From positions 62,001-126,000 of the forward strand of contig NZ_JBHGAP010000004.1 in NCBI RefSeq assembly GCF_042610495.1: 64,000 nt of DNA. The letters are read 5' to 3'. This DNA comes from RU20A sp042610495 (GTDB taxonomy: Bacteria; Pseudomonadota; Alphaproteobacteria; Rhizobiales; Rhizobiaceae). Below the pieces are notes generated by a model. The model had not been told where the DNA came from. It did no database searches and was given only the letters and a program-made list of their open reading frames with translations. A program made the position numbers and the translations under genes. Shown one piece after another: positions 37,238 through 46,472 of this stretch; positions within the stretch are counted from its first letter, which is position 1; each line of letters starts with the position of its first letter.

Positions 37238-38671
37238 TCAGCCGGGGCGGTGGGCCGGGTAGGGCGTGCGGATCATCATCAGGAAGCCGACGGCGAGGAA
37301 GATGACCAGCATCGCCATCCCGGCGCGGGCGGAGCCCGTTGCCGTGGTCACGAGGGCCACGGAAAGAGGCGCGGCGAAGGACGTCGCCCGTCCTGTCAGC
37401 GCGTAGATCCCGAAGTAGCGGCCGGCTTCGTCCGGCGTGATGCTGCGTGCGAGGTAGGAGCGGGCCGAGGCCTGCACCGGGCCGAAGGCGACGCCCACCA
37501 GCAGGCCGAAGAGGATGTAAGCCTTCTCGGCCGCCGTGCCGAAGAGGCCACCACTGTCGGTCGTCGGCAGCGGAATGAGGCCGAACAAGGTAAAGCCGGG
37601 GCCGGTCGAGACAATACCGACGGTGGCGATGAGGAGGCAGAAGAGGCTGCCCATCACGACGGTCTTTGATCCCAGGCGACTGTCGAGCCGGCTCGCATAG
37701 AGGCAGCCGCCGATGGCGACGACATTGAGGATGATCCCGTAGATGCCGAGTTCGAGCGTCTGCCAGGCAAACATGCCGGCCGCAAAGGTGCCGCCGAGCG
37801 CCAGCAGGCCATTGACGCCGTCTTGATAGACCATCCGGGCCACCAGAAAGCGCAGAATTCCGGGCCGTCCCTTCAGTTCACGAAAAGTGCTTTTCAGCTC
37901 CGAAATACCGGTGGTCACGGCAGCGCCGATTGGCAGGCCGCGCGCCTGATCGGGCGTGAAAAGAAACATCGGCAGGATGAAGACGAGATACCAGAGGGCG
38001 GATATCGGACCTGTCACGCGGGCATCGTCGCCCGTCGCCGGATCGAGCCCGAAAAGCGGCTCGATCCCGAGGGCCGTCTTGCCGGTTTCCGGATTGCCGG
38101 CCAGTAGGGCGACGACTGCGATCAGGACGATCATGCCGCCGAGATAGCCGAGACCCCAGGCGATGTTGGAAATGCGTCCCGCCTCCTGCGGCGGGACCAG
38201 CCGGGGCATCATGGAATCATTGAAGACGATCGAGAACTCGGCCGCGACCGAGGCGAGCACGATCATTGTCAGGGCAAAGACGAGGCTGCTGCCCGGCACT
38301 GCGAACCACAGGGCGGCGAGCGACAGGATCTGGATGACCGCGAAGCCGCCGATCCACGGTTTGCGCCGTCCCGTGGCGTCGGCGATCGAGCCGAGAACGG
38401 GCGAAAGGAGCGCGATGATGATGCCGGAGATGGTCAGCGTGTAGCTCCACGCCGCCTGACCGGCCGCGTGGTCCTCCGTCATGCGGGAGACGAGATAGGG
38501 ACCGAAGATGAAGGTGGTAATGACGGTGAAGAAGGGCTGGGCAGCCCAGTCGAACATCATCCAGCCGCCAATCGCCAGGCGCGATGCACGCGGCGCTTCC
38601 GTCTTCGCTTCCACCGTCACTATCGCCGCTCCCGGTTCCGCCTGTCGCCGCTCCTTTGTGTCAGGACGCAT
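37238..38671 (-). CDS. MFS transporter of the UMF1/Atg22-like type
   Basis: A 477-residue membrane protein with about 12 hydrophobic segments. The start GGWMMFDWAAQPFFTVITTFIF and the loop GSIADATGRRKPWI are typical of the UMF1 family, related to yeast vacuolar Atg22 amino-acid effluxers. The substrate in bacteria is unknown. ATG 38671 lies in the end of the glutamate dehydrogenase gene (11-base overlap), so it is probably co-expressed; a link to amino-acid export would fit but is conjecture. Confidence 0.85.
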   Translation of the reverse strand: MRPDTKERRQAEPGAAIVTVEAKTEAPRASRLAIGGWMMFDWAAQPFFTVITTFIFGPYLVSRMTEDHAAGQAAWSYTLTISGIIIALLSPVLGSIADATGRRKPWIGGFAVIQILSLAALWFAVPGSSLVFALTMIVLASVAAEFSIVFNDSMMPRLVPPQEAGRISNIAWGLGYLGGMIVLIAVVALLAGNPETGKTALGIEPLFGLDPATGDDARVTGPISALWYLVFILPMFLFTPDQARGLPIGAAVTTGISELKSTFRELKGRPGILRFLVARMVYQDGVNGLLALGGTFAAGMFAWQTLELGIYGIILNVVAIGGCLYASRLDSRLGSKTVVMGSLFCLLIATVGIVSTGPGFTLFGLIPLPTTDSGGLFGTAAEKAYILFGLLVGVAFGPVQASARSYLARSITPDEAGRYFGIYALTGRATSFAAPLSVALVTTATGSARAGMAMLVIFLAVGFLMMIRTPYPAHRPG

Positions 38672-41600
38672 GCTCGCGGGCAAGATCCGCGAGCAGTCCT
38701 GCGGCGACCGTCAGCTTCGACAGCGTCAGGTCGCCGCTTTCGCTGAGTGTGGCCAGTTGCTCGACGGCACGCTGCATGGCGGCCTCCGCGCCCGGCGGGC
38801 TGCTACCGGGACGCAGTTCGGCCGCCGCGAGATCGTGGCGCGCACGCGCGATGGCGACCATGCCACGTGCCACGGCCATGGCGTCGAAGGGATCGCTCGG
38901 CTGCAGGCGGTCTGCGGCCTGCAGCAGGCGGCCGATGCGCAGCCGCCCTGAAACGGCGAGATAGGCCTGGGCGACCCTGGTCAGCGGCAGGTCCGTTGCC
39001 TTTGCCAGGGCGAGGATTTCCGGCACCGAGGCGAAGAAGCCGAGTTCACCGATTTGCGTCGCGAGATCGTCCGGCACATTGCCCTCGCGCAGCGCGGCCG
39101 TCTCGCGGCTGATGACCTCCGGCCCGACGGCATCGCGGATCGGTGCGGTCAGTCTCGTGATACCGGCGCGGATGTCCTTGACCGTCGCGGCGATATCGCC
39201 ATCGAACAGCCGCGCAAACAGCAGGGCGCCGGTGGTGATGCGCAGGATGCGGCGCAGGCGATGGTAGAGCCTGTTCTGTGCTGCGCCGTGGATCCGGTTG
39301 TCGAGACCATCGACCGCGTGGCGCAGCACGGAAAGGCCAAATCCCTCGTTGGCGATGATGGCCGCCCGGACGACGTCAGAAGCCGAACGTCCGGTCGCAT
39401 CCATGAGTTCGCTCACGAAGGCCGGCCCGCCCCAGTTGATGACGGAATTGGTGAGGATCGTCGCAATGATTTCGCGGCGCAGGCGGTGATCGCGGATGTC
39501 GCCCGCATAGTCCTTCTGCATCTTCTGGGGGAAATAGTGGAAGAGCGTCTGCTCGAAATAGGGACCATCCGGCAGGTCGCTGTGCAGCAGGTCCTCGAAG
39601 AGCGTCAGCTTGGCGTAGGACAGCAGCACGCCGATCTCGGGGCGGGTCAGCGCCCGGCCGGTTTCGTAGCGCTCCGCAAGCGCCGCGTCGTCCGGAAGGG
39701 TTTCGACCTTGCGGTTCAGGAGCCCGGCGGATTCCAGACGGCTCATCAGGCGGCCGAGCAGCACGCGGTTGGCCGCGCCGTCCATGGCGGTCAGTGAAAT
39801 CGCCAGCGACTGTTCGTAGTTGTTGCGCAGGACAAGGGCTGCGACCTCGTCCGTCATGGCCGCCAGCAGCGTGTTGCGCTTCGGCCGCGTCAGGCGGCCG
39901 CTGCGCATGGCCGAGGCCAGCGCGATCTTGATGTTGACCTCGACGTCGGAGGAGTTGACGCCGGCCGAGTTGTCGATGGCGTCGGAGTTGCAGCGTCCGC
40001 CTGCCAGCGCATAGGCGATGCGGCCTTTCTGGGTGACGCCGAGATTGGCGCCTTCGCCGATCACACGGGCGCGGACCTCGTCGGCGGTGACGCGGATCGC
40101 ATCATTGGCGCGGTCGCCGGCCTCCGCATCCGTTTCGGTCGCGGCGCGGATATAGGTGCCGATGCCGCCGAACCAGAGCAGGTCCACCGGCGCCTTCAGA
40201 ATGGCGTTCATGATCTCGAATGGCGTGGCCTTGGCCTTGTCGAGGCCGATGGCGGCCATGGCTTCCGGTGTCAGCGTCACGGATTTTTCCGACCGCGAGA
40301 TGATCATGCCGCCCGCCGACAGCAACGAGCGATCGTAATCCTGCCAGCTCGACCGCGGGAGCGCGAAGAGGCGCTCGCGCTCCACGACCGTACGCTCCGT
40401 ATCCGGTGCCGGATCGATGAAGATGTCGCGGTGATCGAAGGCGGCGACGAGGCGGATCTGGCGCGACAGCAACATGCCGTTGCCGAAGACGTCGCCGGAC
40501 ATGTCGCCGACGCCGGCCACGGTAAAGGGCGTCGTCTGGATGTCGATATCCATCTCGCGGAAGTGGCGCTTGACGGTTTCCCAGGCGCCGCGGGCGGTGA
40601 TGCCCATCTTCTTGTGGTCGTACCCGGCCGACCCCCCCGAGGCAAAGGCGTCGTCCAGCCAGAAGTCGAGGCTCTGGGCGATGCCGTTGGCCGTGTCGGA
40701 GAAGGTCGCCGTGCCCTTGTCGGCGGCGACAACGAAATAGGGGTCGTCACCGTCATGGCGCACGGTCTCGGCAGGCGGCACGACATCGGCGCCAACGATG
40801 TTGTCGGTGACGGACAGAAGCGAGCGGATGAAGGTCTTGTAAGCTTCGGTGCCGACACGGAACACCTCGTCGCGGCTGCCGCCGGCCGGCAGCTGCTTCG
40901 GGAAGAAGCCGCCCTTGGCGCCAACGGGCACGATGACGGCATTCTTGACCTGCTGCGCCTTCACGAGGCCCAGCACTTCCGTGCGGTAGTCCTGGGCGCG
41001 ATCCGACCAGCGCAGGCCGCCGCGGGCCACCTTGCCGAAGCGCAGGTGCACGCCTTCCACATCCGCGCCATAGACGAAGATTTCGCGGAACGGGCGCGGC
41101 TCCGGCAGGCCGTCGAGCGCCTTCGGGTCGAGCTTGACGGCGAGCACCACGCCGCGCCCGGCCAGATCGGCCTGGAAGAAGTTGGTGCGCAGGGTCGCAT
41201 CCACAGCATTCTTGAGCCGGCGAAGAATCCGGTCCTCGTCCAGGTTCGGAACCTTGGCGAATTCCTCTTCCAGCGCGGCCTCGATCGCCTTGACCTTGCG
41301 GGAGCGGGTCTTGTCATCGAGGGTGGGGTCGAGGCGGGTGTGGAAGAGGCGGAAAAGGGCGCCTGATGTCAGCGGATATCTTCCGAGGGTATCGGCGATA
41401 TAGCCCTGCGAATAGGTGATGCCGGTCTGGCGCAGATAGCGCGCATAGGTGCGGAGCACGTTGATCTCGTAGATGTCGAGACCGGAGGACTGGATCAGAC
41501 GGTTGAAGGTGTCGTCTTCCACACCGCCGGTCCAGGCGGCGAGGAAGGCCTGTTCGAGCTTACGGCCGAGAAGGTCGAGATCGATGCCTGCCCCTTCACG

Positions 41601-43412
41601 ATGCACCAGCTCCATGTCGTGCAGGACGACGAGACGCTGCGAACCATCCGTCTCGCCGAGCACCAGGTCGTAGGTCTGCTCGCTGACGACGCTGAAGCCG
41701 AGGTTTTCGAGAAGCGGCACGCGACGCGAAAGCGAGACGGCCTTCCCGGCGTGGAAAATCTTGAGCTCAACCGTATCCTGCCGTGTCGGATTGCGCCGAT
41801 AGAACTGGATGCGGATCGGATCGTCCTTGCTGACGGCGCGCATGTCGGCGAGGTCGGCATAGGCCTCTGCCGGCGTGAAGGCGGCGTGATAGGCCTCGCC
41901 GGTTACAAGGCCGATGCCGTCATTGCGGGCGAGATCGGCGAAGCGGTCCGTCCAGCGGGTGACGATATCGCGCACGGCGGCTTCGAGCTTCGGCTGCGGC
42001 ACGCGCGGGGTACGTCCGGCCGAGCGGCCGATGATGAAGTGAACACGCGCCAGGCCCCCTTCCGGGAAAGCCGGATAATAGGCGGAGACGCGGCCGTCAT
42101 AGACCGTCTTGAGATAGGTCCCGATCTTTTCCCGCACATCCGAATCATATTGCTCGCGCGGCACGTAGACGAGAACGGAGACGAAGCGATCGAAATGGTC
42201 GACGCGGGAGAGGACGCGGATCCGGGGGCGGTCGCCGAGCTCGTTGATCTGTTCGCAGAAATTGGCGAGCAGCGGCAGCTCGATCTGGAAGAGATCGTCA
42301 CGGGGATAGGATTCCAGCGTGTTGATCAGCATCTTGCCGGAATGGCTGTGCGGATCGAAGCCGAACTGGTCGATGATGCGCTGGAGCTTGAGGCGCAGCA
42401 GCGGGATTTCGGAAGCGGGACGGGTATAGGCCGTCGAGGTGAAGAGACCGACAACGCGCAGTTCGCCGATCACCTTGCCGGTCACGTCGAAGCGCTTGAT
42501 GCCGACATAATCCATATAGGCGCGGCGATGGACGACGGATTTCACGTTCGCCTTGGTGACGATGAGGAAATCCGGACCATCAAGAAACGCGAGGATTTCG
42601 GGCGTGGTCAGCACCGCATCCTTGCCCTGGCGCAGCACGCGGACATCGGGGTTTGACAGGATGCCAAGACCCCGCCCTTCGCCGCGCTCCACGACGGCCG
42701 TCTCGCCGCTGCCGGAATAGGTGTATTCGCGCATGCCGAGGAAGGTGAAATTGTTGGCGCGCAGCCAGCGCAGGAAGGCGAGCGCCTCCTCCTTGTCACC
42801 CTTGCGCCGTGCCGTGCCATGGGCCTCCATGTCCTGCATTGCCTGATCGAGAAGCAGCGTCATGGCGCGCCAGTCTTCGACCGTCTCGTGCACATGGGCA
42901 AGGACCAGCTGGACCCGCGCAACGAGTGCCTCCGCCTCGGCAATCCCCAGCGGGGGCAGGTGGATCTGGATATGACTGACGCGATCGGCCGGATCACTGT
43001 TGTCTTCCGGGTCAAAAAGCGTGACCGGCCTGCCGGGCGGCGCAACCAGGATCGGGTGGACGGCGAGGTAGAGATCGCGATGGGTGGAGGTCACTTCCCC
43101 CATGACGGAATCGTAGAGAAAGGGCATGTTCCGGTCGGTGACGGAGAGGATGGAAACCGGCACTCCGTTCGGCGTCACGCCTTCGACAGTGTCGATGCGC
43201 ACATCTGTCATGCCACGCTGCCAGCCTTTGATGATGCTCGCCGCGTGGTTTGCCGTTCGCGCCAGCATGTCCGGCGTATAGAGTTCCAGATCGTCATTGC
43301 TGGCGCGGCCAAACAGAATGGCCGGCGAAAGACCTGATGCCGCATCATTCCCCATTGCCTGCGTGGCCAGGTCCAGCTGCTTTTCGCGGCGCGTGTTGTT
43401 TTTCGAGCCCAT
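38661..43412 (-). CDS. gdh: NAD-specific glutamate dehydrogenase, large 180-kDa type
   Basis: This 1583-residue enzyme interconverts glutamate and 2-oxoglutarate with NAD and belongs to the large L_180 class known from Streptomyces, Pseudomonas and Caulobacter. It has a long N-terminal regulatory half with ACT-like repeats, a catalytic core containing KVARGGLRWSDRAQDYRTE and PVGAKGGFFPKQLP, and an extended C-terminal part (VIGEGANLGVTQKGRIAYA). In this class the enzyme is mainly catabolic. ATG 43412 is used. The downstream MFS gene overlaps it by 11 bases. No frameshift is seen over 4.7 kb. Confidence 0.96.
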   Translation of the reverse strand: MGSKNNTRREKQLDLATQAMGNDAASGLSPAILFGRASNDDLELYTPDMLARTANHAASIIKGWQRGMTDVRIDTVEGVTPNGVPVSILSVTDRNMPFLYDSVMGEVTSTHRDLYLAVHPILVAPPGRPVTLFDPEDNSDPADRVSHIQIHLPPLGIAEAEALVARVQLVLAHVHETVEDWRAMTLLLDQAMQDMEAHGTARRKGDKEEALAFLRWLRANNFTFLGMREYTYSGSGETAVVERGEGRGLGILSNPDVRVLRQGKDAVLTTPEILAFLDGPDFLIVTKANVKSVVHRRAYMDYVGIKRFDVTGKVIGELRVVGLFTSTAYTRPASEIPLLRLKLQRIIDQFGFDPHSHSGKMLINTLESYPRDDLFQIELPLLANFCEQINELGDRPRIRVLSRVDHFDRFVSVLVYVPREQYDSDVREKIGTYLKTVYDGRVSAYYPAFPEGGLARVHFIIGRSAGRTPRVPQPKLEAAVRDIVTRWTDRFADLARNDGIGLVTGEAYHAAFTPAEAYADLADMRAVSKDDPIRIQFYRRNPTRQDTVELKIFHAGKAVSLSRRVPLLENLGFSVVSEQTYDLVLGETDGSQRLVVLHDMELVHREGAGIDLDLLGRKLEQAFLAAWTGGVEDDTFNRLIQSSGLDIYEINVLRTYARYLRQTGITYSQGYIADTLGRYPLTSGALFRLFHTRLDPTLDDKTRSRKVKAIEAALEEEFAKVPNLDEDRILRRLKNAVDATLRTNFFQADLAGRGVVLAVKLDPKALDGLPEPRPFREIFVYGADVEGVHLRFGKVARGGLRWSDRAQDYRTEVLGLVKAQQVKNAVIVPVGAKGGFFPKQLPAGGSRDEVFRVGTEAYKTFIRSLLSVTDNIVGADVVPPAETVRHDGDDPYFVVAADKGTATFSDTANGIAQSLDFWLDDAFASGGSAGYDHKKMGITARGAWETVKRHFREMDIDIQTTPFTVAGVGDMSGDVFGNGMLLSRQIRLVAAFDHRDIFIDPAPDTERTVVERERLFALPRSSWQDYDRSLLSAGGMIISRSEKSVTLTPEAMAAIGLDKAKATPFEIMNAILKAPVDLLWFGGIGTYIRAATETDAEAGDRANDAIRVTADEVRARVIGEGANLGVTQKGRIAYALAGGRCNSDAIDNSAGVNSSDVEVNIKIALASAMRSGRLTRPKRNTLLAAMTDEVAALVLRNNYEQSLAISLTAMDGAANRVLLGRLMSRLESAGLLNRKVETLPDDAALAERYETGRALTRPEIGVLLSYAKLTLFEDLLHSDLPDGPYFEQTLFHYFPQKMQKDYAGDIRDHRLRREIIATILTNSVINWGGPAFVSELMDATGRSASDVVRAAIIANEGFGLSVLRHAVDGLDNRIHGAAQNRLYHRLRRILRITTGALLFARLFDGDIAATVKDIRAGITRLTAPIRDAVGPEVISRETAALREGNVPDDLATQIGELGFFASVPEILALAKATDLPLTRVAQAYLAVSGRLRIGRLLQAADRLQPSDPFDAMAVARGMVAIARARHDLAAAELRPGSSPPGAEAAMQRAVEQLATLSESGDLTLSKLTVAAGLLADLAREHAS

Positions 43413-43475
43413 GGATACTCCCCCCCATCGATTGATGCGAACCTAGCTGAGTCGCGCCGTTTGGCGATGTTTTTC

Positions 43476-43570
43476 ACGAAAACTGCACTGACGCGTGACG
43501 TTTTTCCGGATTCTGGGTCGAAATTTGGTCATTCCGTATGAATTTTCATTGAAGGCGTGACGAAAACTGC
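43476..43570. repeat. Paired direct repeat in the gdh-pdxY gap
   Basis: ACGAAAACTGC occurs at 43476-43486 and 43560-43570 in the 243-base gap between divergent gdh and pdxY, 84 bases apart. It could be a shared binding site or chance; the surroundings are AT-richer than the flanking genes and nothing else stands out. Confidence 0.35.
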
Positions 43571-43655
43571 CTGTTTCGCGAAGTCTGGCCTTAGGCGGCC
43601 CGTTGACAGCCCAGAGCGGCTGCGGGATCAAGGGTGGTCAAACGGGGCTTGAACG

Positions 43656-44543
43656 ATGGCGGATGACGGGGCAGCAGCAAGACAGGCGAGAGCCGTGCTC
43701 TCGGTCTCAAGCCATGTGGTCCGCGGTTCTGTCGGCAACCGGGCCATGGTCTTTGCCTTCCAGACACTCGGCCTTCCCGTTTGGGATCTGCCGACCGTTG
43801 TCCTGCCCTGGCACCCCGGCCACGGGCGTTCGACGCGCAGCGTGCTGTCCACGCCGGATTTCGCGGCGATGGCGGAGGAGATTGCCGCATCGTCCTGGGC
43901 CGGCGAGATCGGCACGGTCGTTTCCGGCTATTTCGGCAGCGCCGAGCAGGTCGATGTCATCGCCGGTCTGGTGGAACAGCTGAAAGCGCGCAATCCGGCG
44001 CTTCTCTACGTCTGCGATCCGGTGATCGGCGATCAGGGCGGCATCTATGTGCCCGACGCAACGGCCGAGGCGATCCGCGACCGCCTGCTGCCGCTTGCCG
44101 ATCTGACGACGCCGAACCGGTTCGAGCTTGCCTGGCTGTCCGGCGCAGATCTCGCGGACAATAGCGAGATCATGGAGGCGGCACTCGCATTGGGGCCAGC
44201 GCGGGTGCTGGTGACCTCCGCGTTCTCGATGCTCAACGGGGGGACCGGCAACCTCTTTCTCTCCGGCAGCCATGCGCTGCTGGCCGAACATCGCTATATC
44301 GATGACGCGCCCAAGGGCACCGGGGATCTGTTGACGGCGCTTTTCACGGCTCGTCTCATGGAAGGGCATTCCGAGGAGCGCTGCCTGCAGCTTGCTACGG
44401 CCGGTGTGTTCGAGATCATTGCCCGGTCGGCACGGCGGTCAGCCTCCGAAATGATGCTGGAGCAGGATGCGTCCAGCCTCATCTCGCCGATGGCCCTTGT
44501 CCAGATCCGTCACCTTGTCCATCCCGGCCGTCGGCGACGCTAA
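43656..44543 (+). CDS. pdxY: Pyridoxal kinase
   Basis: PdxY phosphorylates pyridoxal in the B6 salvage path. The 295-residue PfkB/ribokinase-superfamily protein has the N-terminal VSSHVVRGSVGNRAMVFAFQTLG block, TVVSGYFGSAEQ, DPVIGDQGGIYVPD, and the catalytic anion-hole motif KGTGDLLTALF whose Asp is the base (usually GTGDLF). Length and the start are typical of PdxY. ATG 43656 is used. It is divergent from gdh. Confidence 0.93.
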   Translation: MADDGAAARQARAVLSVSSHVVRGSVGNRAMVFAFQTLGLPVWDLPTVVLPWHPGHGRSTRSVLSTPDFAAMAEEIAASSWAGEIGTVVSGYFGSAEQVDVIAGLVEQLKARNPALLYVCDPVIGDQGGIYVPDATAEAIRDRLLPLADLTTPNRFELAWLSGADLADNSEIMEAALALGPARVLVTSAFSMLNGGTGNLFLSGSHALLAEHRYIDDAPKGTGDLLTALFTARLMEGHSEERCLQLATAGVFEIIARSARRSASEMMLEQDASSLISPMALVQIRHLVHPGRRRR

Positions 44544-44769
44544 AACGCGTCGCGATCATTGCTGCGTTGCGGAAAGCCTCGAAATCTGCGTTTTGTACCC
44601 TGACGCCGTCTGAAGCGGATGATAGAGCATTTTTGGCGAACGGGATCGGCGAGAGCGCTCTATCTGTTTGTTTTCGTGCAGTCCGGACGCAAGACCGCAA
44701 ATGTAGTCTGGCCGGACATGCTCAAGGACGGCCGCGTAAGGGTTTGAACGGCGAAGAGGGGTCAGGACG

Positions 44770-45411
44770 ATGAACCGATTTCCGGAGCATCTGCTTACGG
44801 GTTACCGCAACTTCATGAGTGGCCGTTTCGCCGAGCAGCAACAGCGCTACCGGCAACTGGCCGAGACCGGCCAGACGCCGAAGGTTCTCGTCGTGGCCTG
44901 CTGCGATTCGCGCGCGGCACCCGAGACCATCTTCGATTCCGGTCCTGGCGAGCTTTTCGTCGTTCGCAATGTTGCCAATATGGTTCCGCCCTACGAGCCT
45001 GATGGCCAGTACCATTCGACCTCTGCGGCGCTGGAATTCGCGGTGCAGGCGCTGAAGGTGCAGGATATCGTCGTGATGGGCCATGGGCGCTGCGGCGGCA
45101 TAAAGGCGGCGCTCGATCCCGATGCCGACCCCTTGTCGCCCGGCGACTTCATCGGCAAGTGGATGGGCCTCTTGAAGCCTGCGGCCGAGCAGATCCAGAA
45201 TGCCGATGTCATGACCGCCACCGAGCGCCAGCGCGTGCTGGAGCGCGTGTCGATCCGCAACTCCATTGCCAACCTCCGAACGTTTCCGTGCGTCTCCATC
45301 CTGGAGCAGCGCGGCAAGCTGAACCTGCACGGCACCTGGTTCGATATCTCGACCGGGGAATTGTGGGTGATGGACAACAAGACCGGCGATTTCGCGCGGC
45401 CTGTTCTCTGA
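44770..45411 (+). CDS. cynT: Beta-carbonic anhydrase
   Basis: A 213-residue zinc enzyme interconverting CO2 and bicarbonate. The ligands and dyad are visible: C45-D46-S47-R48 in ACCDSRAAP, H105 and C108 in MGHGRCGG. The start MNRFPEHLLTGYRNF is that of rhizobial beta enzymes. No signal peptide, so cytoplasmic. The 226 bases upstream hold no other gene and no clear promoter could be picked out. A weak hairpin follows the stop. Confidence 0.95.
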   Translation: MNRFPEHLLTGYRNFMSGRFAEQQQRYRQLAETGQTPKVLVVACCDSRAAPETIFDSGPGELFVVRNVANMVPPYEPDGQYHSTSAALEFAVQALKVQDIVVMGHGRCGGIKAALDPDADPLSPGDFIGKWMGLLKPAAEQIQNADVMTATERQRVLERVSIRNSIANLRTFPCVSILEQRGKLNLHGTWFDISTGELWVMDNKTGDFARPVL

Positions 45412-45425
45412 TCGACACAAAGAAA

Positions 45426-45447
45426 AAGGCCAGCTGACGCCGGCCTT
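45426..45447. terminator. Imperfect terminator between cynT and mltB-like gene
   Basis: A nine-pair stem with one A/C mismatch (45426-45434 with 45439-45447), preceded by AAAAA; it lies between convergent genes. Confidence 0.5.
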
Positions 45448-45475
45448 CTCAAGCTTTGTTTCTCTGTCCGCCGTT

Positions 45476-46297
45476 TCAGCGTCCGTCGATCTCGGCGGCG
45501 ATGATGGCGATCGCCTGCTGGTAAACGCTCGCGGCGTTCCAGCCCTGGATGGCGGCGAAATTCGGCTGGCCGGGCTGGTAGCCGGCGCCGGCGCGCCAGC
45601 CATGGCCGCGCAGGAAGTTCGCCGTGGATGCCAGCGCGTCGGCCTTGGAGCGGACCATGTCCACATGGCCGTTGCCGTCGCCGTCCACGCCGTATTTGAC
45701 AACGTTGGCGGGCAGGAACTGCGTCTGGCCGATTTCGCCATGGGCTGCGCCACGGGCAGATGGGCTCAGGTCGCCGCGGCTGACGAGCGTCAGGGCTGCA
45801 TAGAGCTGGTCGGTGAAGTAGTCGGAGCGGCGGCAGTCAAACGCGAGCGTCGCCACGGCCGACATGGTGTGTTCCTTGCCCATGAAGCCGCCAAAGCCGG
45901 TTTCCATGCCCCAGATGGCGATCAGCGGACCGGCGGGCACGCCAAAGCGCTGTTCTATGTCGGCGAAGAGGGCGGCGTTCTGGGCCTTGATCTTCTTGCC
46001 ACGGGAGATGATGGCCTCACCGCCGCGCTTGCGCATGAACTCATTCAGCGAGAGCCGAAAGCTCTTCTGGCCGCGGTCGGCACGGATCGTGGCGTTGGCA
46101 TAGGACACGCCCGAGAAGGCAGCATCGAGGACGGACGGGTTGACCCCGCGGGACGCCGCTTCGCGCTTGAAGGACTGGACCCATTCGTTGAAGCCGGCAG
46201 ACGTGTTGCCGCACTGGGCCGCAAAGCTCGTTACCGGCAACGCAAACATCGCTGCGGCCATCGCCAAGCCTGCGAGGAGGCCCGATTTCTTCTGCAT
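45476..46297 (-). CDS. Lytic murein transglycosylase, MltB family
   Basis: A 273-residue secreted enzyme cleaving peptidoglycan glycan strands. Residues 1-27 form a signal peptide ending SFAAQ. The SLT-2 domain shows the catalytic glutamate E132 in IWGMETGFGGFMG and the GEIGQTQFLPANVVKYGVDGDG block. Cysteine at 29 is close to the cleavage site but there is no proper lipobox, so it is probably periplasmic and not a lipoprotein. ATG 46297 is chosen for the signal peptide; ATG 46327 is the alternative. Confidence 0.92.
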   Translation of the reverse strand: MQKKSGLLAGLAMAAAMFALPVTSFAAQCGNTSAGFNEWVQSFKREAASRGVNPSVLDAAFSGVSYANATIRADRGQKSFRLSLNEFMRKRGGEAIISRGKKIKAQNAALFADIEQRFGVPAGPLIAIWGMETGFGGFMGKEHTMSAVATLAFDCRRSDYFTDQLYAALTLVSRGDLSPSARGAAHGEIGQTQFLPANVVKYGVDGDGNGHVDMVRSKADALASTANFLRGHGWRAGAGYQPGQPNFAAIQGWNAASVYQQAIAIIAAEIDGR

Positions 46298-46423
46298 GAA
46301 AAACCCCGTCAAAGTCCGATCTTTCATCGGAGGATGCCATTCCGCCAGCGTGCTGTCACCGCACGTCTGCGGCCGTTTCAGGAACAACTTTTTGATCAAG
46401 AAGGGTAAATGCACTCTTAAGTC

Positions 46424-46453
46424 AAACGCCCGCAGCCGATGGCGCGGGCGTTT
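46424..46453 (-). terminator. Terminator downstream of asd
   Basis: A perfect 10-bp stem (46424-46433 with 46444-46453), 10-base loop, AAA/TTT ends; it follows the asd stop by about 20 bases. The forward side has the better T-run (TTTTCTTTTC), the reverse side GTTTGACTT. Confidence 0.65.
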
Positions 46454-46472
46454 TCTTTTCAGTCAGGCCCGA

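Noticed and set aside
37232..37246. CCCGGC-TCA-GCCGGG hairpin as a terminator for purH
   Set aside because: Only six base pairs, overlaps the MFS stop codon and has no T-run on either side.
38862..38871. CACGTG in GCCACGTGCC as a parS site
   Set aside because: The flanks do not match TTTCACGTGAAA or TTCCACGTGGAA. CACGTG cores at 14702-14707 and 59547-59552 were rejected likewise.
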